Source: CAJYAN01 sp046484825
GTDB taxonomy: Bacteria > Pseudomonadota > Gammaproteobacteria > UBA6429 > Thiohalophilaceae
Length of the DNA stretch: 5,349 nt
NCBI GenBank assembly: GCA_046484825.1
Contig: JAWOIE010000274.1
Coordinates: 1 to 5,349, forward strand
Direction of reading: 5' to 3'
Each line of letters starts with the position of its first letter. Within the stretch, counting starts at the first letter, position 1. The notes beneath the pieces were generated by a model. That model made no database searches, was not told the DNA's origin, and was given only the letters and a program-made list of their open reading frames with translations. The position numbers were made by a program, and so were the translations under genes. Below are positions 1 through 5,349 of this stretch, one piece after another.

Positions 1-897
1 CATCAACACCTGTGGTCGACGGCCAACCTCACTTCACGCCTGAGCGGATTTTTTGCCAGCAAACTGATGAAGAGTCGTACCGTTGCCCTCGAGCCGCATG
101 AGCGGCCACGGGTCTTCCAGCATCAGGACTTTAAAGGTCAGGTCTATCAACTGGATGAGCCGGTCCTGGATACCGCCAGTCTGGTACAGGCCCTGGCGGT
201 GCCACAGCAGGACGCGATTTTTTCCTGCGACGCGCACTCCCTGCAGTTACGCGATAACGGCAGTGGTGTGGACATTGCCTGGCAGCATCGGGCACAGACC
301 TACCGGCTGACCGCGCGCAAAATCATCATGTGTGCGGGTGCCGGTAACGCCGCGTTAGTACAGCAACTGGGGCTGTCGCAACCGCAAATGCAACTACGGC
401 CGCTGCATATGGTCATGCTGCGGGGTATGGCGGAACCACTCTATGCGCACTGTCTGGGCGCCAGCACCGTCCCCCGCCTGACGATTACCGCACATCCGGA
501 TGGCGACGCTGGCTGGGTCTGGTATCTGGGCGGGCAACTGGCGGAAGAGGGTGTGGCGCGTAGCGCCGCCGAACAAATTCGTGCCGCGCAGGCGGAACTG
601 GCCGACCTGTTGCCGTGGCTGGAACTGTCAGCGGCACAGTGGGCGACCCTGCGCATCGACCGCGCCGAGCCCCGGCAACAGGGCGAGCAACGACCGGACA
701 CGGCCTTTGTGCAGCAGCAGGGCAATGCCATTATCACCTGGCCCACCAAACTGGCCCTGTCCCCGCTGCTGGCGGCGGAGGTGGAGCAGCTTATTGAACA
801 TGTGGGCCTGGCACCGGCAACCACGGCGCCCCTGGCCTTGAGTGAATTCCCCGCGTACGCACGCTTACCCTGGCAGGAGGTGCAGGCATGGAGCTAA
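1..897 (+). CDS. FAD-dependent oxidoreductase, DAO family (C-terminal part, 5' end outside window)
   Basis: The frame is open from base 1 to the TAA at 895-897, giving 298 visible residues. The ATG at 67 is internal: the 22 codons before it are also open and coding-like, so the N-terminus with the FAD-binding GxGxxG motif lies left of the window. Visible family signs are a segment like LDTASLVQAL near residues 56-65 (typical of D-amino-acid-oxidase/glycine-oxidase-like proteins), a beta strand leading into the small-residue turn KIIMCAGAG at 107-115 (second dinucleotide-binding contact), a strand LRPLHMVMLRG near 132-142, and WPTKLALSP near 247-255 close to the C-terminus. Members oxidise amines, hydroxy acids or polyols using FAD; the substrate cannot be told here. 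The stop overlaps the start of the aldo/keto reductase gene by 10 bases, so the two are probably co-translated. Family assignment is fairly sure, the precise reaction unknown. Confidence 0.8.
   Translation, partial: HQHLWSTANLTSRLSGFFASKLMKSRTVALEPHERPRVFQHQDFKGQVYQLDEPVLDTASLVQALAVPQQDAIFSCDAHSLQLRDNGSGVDIAWQHRAQTYRLTARKIIMCAGAGNAALVQQLGLSQPQMQLRPLHMVMLRGMAEPLYAHCLGASTVPRLTITAHPDGDAGWVWYLGGQLAEEGVARSAAEQIRAAQAELADLLPWLELSAAQWATLRIDRAEPRQQGEQRPDTAFVQQQGNAIITWPTKLALSPLLAAEVEQLIEHVGLAPATTAPLALSEFPAYARLPWQEVQAWS
875..881 (+). promoter_or_regulatory. Strong Shine-Dalgarno for the aldo/keto reductase gene
   Basis: AGGAGGT lies 6 bases before the ATG at 888, inside the last codons of the upstream oxidoreductase gene. 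It is the best ribosome binding site in the window and fixes the start of the aldo/keto reductase at 888. The three following genes have only weak purine stretches in front of them. Confidence 0.8.
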
Positions 898-1676
898 GAC
901 TCCTGGGTTCCACCGGCATTCAGGTCAGCCCCCTGGGGCTGGGCACGGTCAAGATCGGTCGCGACCAGCAGGTCAAGTATCCCACCGGTTTTACCATCCC
1001 GGACGATGCGGCGGTCAGGGCGCTGCTGGGCCTGGCCTGGGAGCTGGGGATCAATTTTATCGATACCGCGCCCGCCTATGGCACTAGTGAGCAACGTCTT
1101 GGACAGTTGTTGCCGAAGGGCCAGGACTGGGTGATTGTCAGCAAGGTCGGCGAGATTTTTGAACAGGGGGAATCGCGTTTTGATTTTAGCGCCGCCCACA
1201 CTCGTATGAGTGTGGAACGCAGCCTGCAACGCCTGGGGCGTGAGGTCATTGATATTATCCTGGTGCACTCCGATGGCAACGACAGGCACATCATCGAACA
1301 GGAAACCGTACTGGAGGAACTGGCGCGGCTCAAGCAGGCGGGTTTGATCCGGGCCTATGGCATGTCGACCAAGACCGTCGAAGGCGGCCTGTGGACGGTG
1401 GAACATACCGATGTCGTAATGGCGACCTGTAATCTGAGTGACGACCATGACCTGCCGGTGATCGCCCGTGCCCAGGCGCTGAACAAGGGGGTCATTATCA
1501 AGAAGGGTCTGCAAAGTGGTCATGCCCATAGCACGGCGGGTGGCGGCGGTGTGGAACGCGCCTTTGAGTATGTCTTCAGCCACGCCGGTGTCAGCAGCAT
1601 GATTGTGGGCACCATTAACCCCGCCCATCTGCAAGGCAATGTCGCCATGGTCGAAAAAATTCTGCGGAACCTATAG
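888..1676 (+). CDS. Aldo/keto reductase family protein
   Basis: A 262-residue soluble (beta/alpha)8-barrel oxidoreductase, expected to reduce an aldehyde or ketone with NADPH (or run the reverse). The N-terminus MELRLLGSTGIQVSPLGLGT is typical of the family. The four catalytic residues can all be placed: Asp59 and Tyr64 in FIDTAPAYG, Lys86 in VSKVG, and His127 in ILVHSDGND. The C-terminal cofactor-phosphate region is recognisable as IVGTINPAHLQGNV (239-252). At 262 residues it is shorter than the common 300-340, with few residues between the barrel strands in the second half, but no motif is missing. The start is set by the AGGAGGT at 875-881. It overlaps the DAO-type oxidoreductase gene by 10 bases and is followed after 4 bases by waaF, which puts both redox genes in the LPS operon. 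The substrate is not predictable. Confidence 0.9.
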   Translation: MELRLLGSTGIQVSPLGLGTVKIGRDQQVKYPTGFTIPDDAAVRALLGLAWELGINFIDTAPAYGTSEQRLGQLLPKGQDWVIVSKVGEIFEQGESRFDFSAAHTRMSVERSLQRLGREVIDIILVHSDGNDRHIIEQETVLEELARLKQAGLIRAYGMSTKTVEGGLWTVEHTDVVMATCNLSDDHDLPVIARAQALNKGVIIKKGLQSGHAHSTAGGGGVERAFEYVFSHAGVSSMIVGTINPAHLQGNVAMVEKILRNL

Positions 1677-1680
1677 CCCC

Positions 1681-2685
1681 GTGGCAGGCGATGCGCAACA
1701 CATCCTCGTTGTCGGTCCCGCCTGGGTCGGTGACATGGTCATGACGCAAAGTCTGTTGCTTACCCTCAAACAGCAATACCCGCAGGCCGTCATCGATGTG
1801 CTGGCGCCCGAGTGGTCGTTGCCTATTTTGCAGCGCATGCCGCAGGTGCGCCGGGGCATCTGTCTGCCGTTGCGCCACAAACAGCTGGGCCTGTGGACAC
1901 GCTGGCGGATTGGCCGACAGCTATGTCGGGCGAATTATGCCCAGGCCATTATTCTACCGCGCTCATTCAAGGCGGCACTGCTGCCGTTTTTTGCCCGGAT
2001 CCCCATCCGCACGGGGTACCGCGGCGAGTCGCGCTACGGCGTGATTAACGATATGCGTGCCCTGGATAAAACCACCCTGACACAAACAGTACAGCGCTAT
2101 GTGGCGCTGGCGCTGGCAAAGACCGCCCCCCTGCCGCCCGCCATACCCTTCCCGCGACTTACGGTCGATAGACAAAACCAGCAACGCCTGCTGCGGGCGC
2201 TGCAGTTGACCACGGACAAACCCATCATCGGCCTGGTGCCGGGTGCCGAGTATGGTCCGGCCAAACAGTGGCCGATGGAACATTATCGTGACCTGGCGGT
2301 GCAGCTCACGGCACAGGGTTATCGGGTCTGGGTGTTCGGTTCGGCAAAGGAGCAGGAACTGGGTCGGGCGATTGCCGTCAATGGCGATATCGTCAATCTC
2401 AGTGGCAGGACACAACTGGTCGATGTCATCGACCTGCTGGCCTGTTGCCAGTCCGTGGTAAGTAATGACTCGGGGCTGATGCACATCGCCGCAGCGGTTG
2501 ATACCCGGGTCGTGGTAATTTATGGTTCATCGACGCCGGACTACACTCCGCCACTGACCCGGAAGGCAAACATTATTTATCATCGACTGGCGTGCAGCCC
2601 CTGTTTTTCCCGTCAGTGCCGCTATGGGCACTACGATTGTCTAACCTCGATAACGTGCAGTGAAGTCATGGAACATTTATGTTAG
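1681..2685 (+). CDS. waaF: ADP-heptose:LPS heptosyltransferase II (WaaF-like, GT family 9)
   Basis: Transfers the second L-glycero-D-manno-heptose from ADP-heptose to heptose I of the LPS inner core at the cytoplasmic face of the inner membrane. With the GTG start at 1681 it is 334 residues, close to the roughly 348 of E. coli WaaF. The N-terminal domain opens with ILVVGPAWVGDMVMTQSL (8-25), including the conserved Asp18, followed by LPRSFKAALLPFFARIP (92-108) and TGYRGESRYGVINDMRALDK (111-130). The C-terminal donor-binding domain has GLVPGAEYGPAKQWP (184-198, Lys195) and SNDSGLMHIAAA (261-272). A cysteine cluster near the end (Cys305, 308, 313, 320) is typical of WaaF. The GTG is chosen because the family begins just before ILVVGP; upstream in-frame starts (TTG 1603, ATG 1639) lie inside the reductase gene and would add non-homologous residues. 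The Shine-Dalgarno is weak (GCGGA at 1664-1668), so coupling to the reductase, whose stop is 4 bases upstream, is likely. Confidence 0.9.
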   Translation: MAGDAQHILVVGPAWVGDMVMTQSLLLTLKQQYPQAVIDVLAPEWSLPILQRMPQVRRGICLPLRHKQLGLWTRWRIGRQLCRANYAQAIILPRSFKAALLPFFARIPIRTGYRGESRYGVINDMRALDKTTLTQTVQRYVALALAKTAPLPPAIPFPRLTVDRQNQQRLLRALQLTTDKPIIGLVPGAEYGPAKQWPMEHYRDLAVQLTAQGYRVWVFGSAKEQELGRAIAVNGDIVNLSGRTQLVDVIDLLACCQSVVSNDSGLMHIAAAVDTRVVVIYGSSTPDYTPPLTRKANIIYHRLACSPCFSRQCRYGHYDCLTSITCSEVMEHLC

Positions 2686-3956
2686 CAAAGCTCGGCGCCT
2701 GGACCTATAAACCGCTTTTGGCCTATCCCGATAAAACAGAACAGCTGGTATATGTGCTGGTGTTTCTGTTCCCCATTGCCGGTATGAGCGTCAAACACTG
2801 GATCAGCACGCTGTTTAATGCACTGGTGCTGCTCAGCCTGTTCTCCCTGCACAAGTCGCGCACGCCCCTGCTCAAGGAGGAAAAGGTCTTTTTGTGGATC
2901 TGTGCGGCCTACTTCGCCATGTTTGTGATTGCCGCCCTCGGAAATGGCTGGGGTGAGCTACAGACCCGCTACCTCGGGACCGAGACCCGTTTTCTGTGGT
3001 TTATTCCCCTCTACCTCTTGATCCGGCGCTACCCCGATTGCACCGCGTGGTTGTTAAAGGGCTCCGTGCTCGGGGGGTTTGTCCTGCTGGCGCAGGCCTA
3101 CCATGATGTGTTTATTGCCGGCGGGTCTACCGCAACAGGTCTCTATAGTAAGAATATTATAGGACCGTTCGCCGTCCTGACCGCGTTCTGGTGTCTGCAC
3201 TATCTCTGGCAACAGCGGCGGGTGCTGCACTGGGCCGTCGTGGTCCTGATCCTGATGTCGGTGGTGGCCGCGTTGCTGACTGCCGGCCTGTCGGGGTCGC
3301 GGGGTGCCTATGTGGGCTTTGTGGTCACCGGGATTTTTTGCATTATGTTTTTCTCCCGCCCGCGCTGGATGTTCGCCAGCCTGGCGGTGATGGGGCTGAC
3401 CGGCTTTTTGTTCTATCAGAATATGCCCATCGTGCAGAATGGCGTGGATAAGGCAGTGACAGAAGTGCAGGAGTACTTTGCGGCGGCCGACCCAGTGAGC
3501 GCCCCGAGTTCGGCGACCTCCACGGGGGTCAGGCTGGAGATGTTGCGCACCGGTCTGTTGTTCGTAAAAGATCACCCCCTGATCGGTATTGGCCCCGGCA
3601 ATTATCGCCAACAGGCAAAGGTGTATGTTGCCGAGGGCAAGGCCAGCCCCGCCATTGCCGATTTTCACCATCCGCACAATACCTTTATTGAGGTTGCCAG
3701 CGCCAAGGGCCTGCTGGGTCTGCTGACTGTGCTCCTGCTGTTCTATTATCCGGTCTATGTCTATATTCGGGGTTACCGGCGTTGCCGCGCGACAGCGGTC
3801 ATTGGCCTGATTCATGTGGTGGCGCTCTCGACATTTTCCCTCACCGACCATTCGGTGGTGCTGATGAATAATTACACTTCCATCTTGCTGCTGGGCACGG
3901 CGATATTTTTCTCGGCGCATATGCGTGCCTGTCGACTGAGAACGGAACATGGCTAG
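2679..3956 (+). CDS. waaL: O-antigen ligase family membrane protein (WaaL/Wzy_C)
   Basis: A 425-residue polytopic inner-membrane protein with about 10-12 hydrophobic segments (roughly 22-38, 43-58, 69-86, 103-116, 124-146, 158-178, 183-205, 209-225, 229-247, 340-364, 372-390, 397-415) and a large periplasmic loop at about 248-340. In this family the protein moves undecaprenyl-linked O-antigen onto the lipid A-core acceptor. The Wzy_C signature is visible: GSRGAY (206-211, Arg208), STGVRLEMLR (281-290), HPLIGIGPGNYR (299-310) and FHHPHNTFIEVASAKGLLGL (329-348), whose histidines match the functionally essential His of WaaL. The ATG overlaps the end of waaF as ATGTTAG, a typical coupling arrangement. 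Ligases and O-antigen polymerases (Wzy) share this fold; the setting between waaF and a core glucosyltransferase favours ligase, but polymerase activity or a non-O-antigen glycan cannot be excluded. Confidence 0.82.
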   Translation: MLAKLGAWTYKPLLAYPDKTEQLVYVLVFLFPIAGMSVKHWISTLFNALVLLSLFSLHKSRTPLLKEEKVFLWICAAYFAMFVIAALGNGWGELQTRYLGTETRFLWFIPLYLLIRRYPDCTAWLLKGSVLGGFVLLAQAYHDVFIAGGSTATGLYSKNIIGPFAVLTAFWCLHYLWQQRRVLHWAVVVLILMSVVAALLTAGLSGSRGAYVGFVVTGIFCIMFFSRPRWMFASLAVMGLTGFLFYQNMPIVQNGVDKAVTEVQEYFAAADPVSAPSSATSTGVRLEMLRTGLLFVKDHPLIGIGPGNYRQQAKVYVAEGKASPAIADFHHPHNTFIEVASAKGLLGLLTVLLLFYYPVYVYIRGYRRCRATAVIGLIHVVALSTFSLTDHSVVLMNNYTSILLLGTAIFFSAHMRACRLRTEHG

Positions 3957-4719
3957 TCTGTCCGTTGTCCTGATTGTCAAGAACGAGGCGGCCATTATCG
4001 AGGCGGCGTTGTCCGGTCTCGACTGGGCCGACGAGATCGTCGTCATCGACAGTGGCAGCACCGATGACACACAGGCGATCGCGCGAAAATATACCCAACA
4101 GGTTTATGAGTATCGTGACTGGCTCGGTTATGGTGTGCAGCGTCAGCGGGCGCAGTCACATGCGACTGGCGACTGGGTGCTGATGCTCGATGCCGATGAG
4201 CGGGTCTCGTCGCCGTTGCAGCAGGAGATCACCCGGGTGGTGCAGTTGAATCAGCAGGACCGGGCCTATGCCGTACCGATTTTGCCCTGGTGCTTCGGTC
4301 GCTTTATTCGTCACGGGGGCTGGTATCCGGCGCACAAGGTGCGACTGTATCCACGGCACCAGGCGCACTATGGCGATGACCGGGTGCATGAGAAGCTGAT
4401 CTTTGCCGAGGGTATGCGCATCGAAAGGCTGCGCGGGGATTTGTTGCACTTCACCTATCGTGACCTGGAGCACTATCTGGTCAAGTCGGCGCGCTATGCT
4501 GCGGAGTGGGCGCAACAGCGACAGGAGCGTGGCAGAACGGCCTCAATCCCGCAGGGGGTGTTGCATGGCATGAGTTGTTTCCTAAAGATGTATGTCTTGC
4601 GAGGCGGTTTTCTCGATGGCCGGCAGGGGTTTTTACTCGCGGTGCTCTCCGCGCACTCCACCTTTGTGAAGTACGCCGATCTGTGGGTGCGTCAGCAGCC
4701 GGATTATTCGGCCAAATAA
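3949..4719 (+). CDS. waaE: LPS core beta-glucosyltransferase, GT family 2 (WaaE/KdtX-like)
   Basis: A 256-residue GT-A-fold enzyme, close in length to Klebsiella/Serratia WaaE, which adds beta-1,4-glucose to heptose I of the inner core from UDP-glucose. Visible family motifs are LSVVLIVKNEAAIIE (4-18), WADEIVVIDSGSTDDT (26-41), DWLGYGVQRQRAQSHATGDW (57-76), the DxD-type metal/nucleotide motif LDADERV (80-86), RFIRHGGWYPAHKVRLY (118-134), the VHEKL motif (146-150) expected to hold the catalytic acidic residue, GDLLHFTYRD (163-172) and the C-terminal RGGFLDGRQGFLLAVLSA (218-235). All match the WaaE pattern as I remember it. There is no signal peptide. The ATG overlaps the ligase stop by 8 bases, with only a weak GGAA in front. 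It is the last plus-strand gene, and its 3' end overlaps the convergent family 9 gene. The sugar donor and linkage are inferred from the family. Confidence 0.87.
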   Translation: MASLSVVLIVKNEAAIIEAALSGLDWADEIVVIDSGSTDDTQAIARKYTQQVYEYRDWLGYGVQRQRAQSHATGDWVLMLDADERVSSPLQQEITRVVQLNQQDRAYAVPILPWCFGRFIRHGGWYPAHKVRLYPRHQAHYGDDRVHEKLIFAEGMRIERLRGDLLHFTYRDLEHYLVKSARYAAEWAQQRQERGRTASIPQGVLHGMSCFLKMYVLRGGFLDGRQGFLLAVLSAHSTFVKYADLWVRQQPDYSAK

Positions 4720-5291
4720 TATTTTTCTCGAATGGCCGCGGCACAGGCGTCCAGGTCAATCCGGGTCATGTCTTCCGCCCCGGCGTCTGCCGGTGGCGAA
4801 AACGCCAGACGATGTGCGTCGCTATTGAGGGTCTGCCAGCGCAGGGCCGTGGCCGAACGGCGGCGGGTATAGAAGGCCGCTGTCGGGGTGTCCAGGGCGC
4901 CGGCAATATGCAGGGTGCCGGTGGAACCGCTAATGAACAGGTCGGCAAACTGCAGGTATTTGGCAAAGTTTAACAGCCCCTGCTCGGAGACATAGAGCGT
5001 ATGCGGAATGTGTCCCAGCAGTTCGGCAACCTGCTGGGCCGTCTCGCGTTCGCCGGGGCCGGCGGTAATCACAAAATGGGTTCGGCCGGCGACATGCAGC
5101 TTTTGGGCGAGTTCGGCATATTGCGTCGGGCTCAGGTTGTTAGCCGAGCCGCCACTGCCGGGATGTATCAGGATAAGCCGTTGTCCCGCTGGTATCTGAT
5201 GGCTTGCCTCAAAGCGCTGACGCAATTGCCGGATCTCCGTGGCGTTAAACTGCTGCGACCTTAAGAAGTGGAATTCACTGCCTGCCGCCAT
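4704..5291 (-). CDS. Family 9 glycosyltransferase (heptosyltransferase-like), lacking N-terminal domain; probably truncated or broken
   Basis: This 195-residue frame matches only the C-terminal, ADP-sugar-binding half of a heptosyltransferase-type protein. It shows LILIHPGSGGSANNLSPTQY (39-58), the strand FVITAGPGERE (73-83), FADLFISGSTGTLHIAGALD (115-134) and TAAFYTRRRSATALRWQTLN (137-156). Family members are about 330-350 residues; aligned by motif to the WaaF in this window, about 140 residues holding the whole acceptor-binding N-terminal domain are missing. The first ATG (5289-5291) has no clear Shine-Dalgarno and is preceded by an in-frame TGA at 5295-5297. Where WaaF has Lys in GPAKQWP, this protein has Asn (SANNLS). 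It is read opposite to the operon, and its last 16 bases overlap the end of waaE. A complete gene would add another core sugar; this copy could be a remnant, a gene interrupted just beyond the window, or a sequence or assembly error. Family is confident, function is not. Confidence 0.75.
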   Translation of the reverse strand: MAAGSEFHFLRSQQFNATEIRQLRQRFEASHQIPAGQRLILIHPGSGGSANNLSPTQYAELAQKLHVAGRTHFVITAGPGERETAQQVAELLGHIPHTLYVSEQGLLNFAKYLQFADLFISGSTGTLHIAGALDTPTAAFYTRRRSATALRWQTLNSDAHRLAFSPPADAGAEDMTRIDLDACAAAIREKYYLAE

Positions 5292-5349
5292 GTATCAGGT
5301 AAGATCAATCCCTGCAAATTTCCTAATTGATGCTGAAGGCGTAATTATA
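5292..5349. other. AT-rich edge segment upstream of the minus-strand glycosyltransferase frame
   Basis: By count about 21 of the last 59 bases (5291-5349) are G or C, far below the coding sequence to its left. On the minus strand the glycosyltransferase frame is open from 5348 down to the TGA at 5295-5297 (17 codons), but only about 4 of those third positions are G or C, unlike the neighbouring genes. No protein family could be recognised in any frame. It may be a 5' leader, the edge of an inserted element or a decayed part of the gene. Confidence 0.5.
5344..5349 (-). promoter_or_regulatory. Possible -10 promoter box (TATAAT), minus strand
   Basis: The minus strand reads a perfect TATAAT at the window edge, about 52 bases before the ATG at 5291. 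Transcription would begin near 5337, leaving a leader of about 46 bases. The -35 position is outside the window and the segment is AT-rich, so chance is a real possibility. Confidence 0.2.

Noticed and set aside
894..1634. Minus-strand open frame (246 codons) opposite the aldo/keto reductase
   Set aside because: It lies wholly within a gene with a complete catalytic tetrad. Long antisense frames are common in GC-rich DNA, and no motif or ribosome site supports it.
1603..1680. Earlier in-frame starts for waaF (TTG 1603, ATG 1639)
   Set aside because: They would add residues unlike any WaaF N-terminus and sit well inside the reductase gene; the family starts directly before the ILVVGP strand.
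1963..2484. Minus-strand open frame (173 codons) opposite waaF
   Set aside because: It is antisense to the conserved donor-binding domain of WaaF, with no recognisable family.
3054..4070. Long minus-strand open frame (338 codons) opposite the ligase gene
   Set aside because: It is the mirror of a gene with clear Wzy_C motifs. Its product is rich in His, Gln and Arg, as expected from the antisense of membrane-protein codons, and it shows no domain.
4703..4738. Possible rho-independent terminator after waaE
   Set aside because: The hairpin ATTATT/AATAAT is all A-T, and the alternative CGGCCA/TGGCCG stem (4709-4714, 4733-4738) has the T-run inside its loop instead of after the stem. Neither has terminator form.
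4506..4973. Plus-strand open frame bridging the end of waaE and the convergent gene
   Set aside because: It overlaps two real genes in other frames, has low-complexity Gly/Arg/Ala-rich translation and no family motif.
5304..5331. Inverted pair ATCAAT/ATTGAT with a 16-base spacer as an operator or element end
   Set aside because: Six A/T-rich bases per arm are easily found by chance in an AT-rich stretch, and no known site matches.

Overview
The window is a compact, GC-rich stretch of bacterial chromosome carrying part of a lipopolysaccharide (LPS) core-assembly locus. The inner-core heptosyltransferase (WaaF type), the WaaE-type core glucosyltransferase and the Wzy_C/WaaL-type ligase point to a Gram-negative proteobacterium, most likely a gammaproteobacterium. 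Codon use is G/C-rich at third positions throughout. I cannot name the genus.

Layout: five plus-strand genes run from base 1 to 4719 with almost no space between them. They are (1) the C-terminal part of an FAD-dependent DAO-family oxidoreductase, open at the left edge; (2) an aldo/keto reductase overlapping it by 10 bases; (3) a waaF-like ADP-heptose:LPS heptosyltransferase starting at a GTG 4 bases after the reductase stop; (4) a polytopic O-antigen-ligase-family protein overlapping waaF by 7 bases; (5) a waaE/kdtX-like family 2 glycosyltransferase overlapping the ligase gene by 8 bases. No promoter or terminator is visible between them, so they look like one translationally coupled operon whose promoter lies left of the window. 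A sixth gene, on the minus strand, encodes the C-terminal half of a second family 9 (heptosyltransferase-like) glycosyltransferase. Its 3' end overlaps the waaE 3' end by 16 bases.

How they fit: the WaaF and WaaE homologues would build the heptose/glucose part of the core on the cytoplasmic face of the inner membrane, and the membrane ligase would attach O-antigen or another glycan to the finished core on the periplasmic side. The family 9 protein would add another core sugar if it is functional, but it lacks the whole N-terminal domain. The role of the DAO oxidoreductase/aldo-keto reductase pair is unknown; they share the operon but neither is a known core-biosynthesis enzyme.

The last 58 bases (5292-5349) are clearly AT-richer than the rest. 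They hold an in-frame TGA just before the first ATG of the minus-strand gene and a perfect TATAAT at the very edge. This is the most unusual spot in the window. Otherwise the region looks like an ordinary LPS-core locus; I see no RNA gene, CRISPR array, transposase or clearly novel system.
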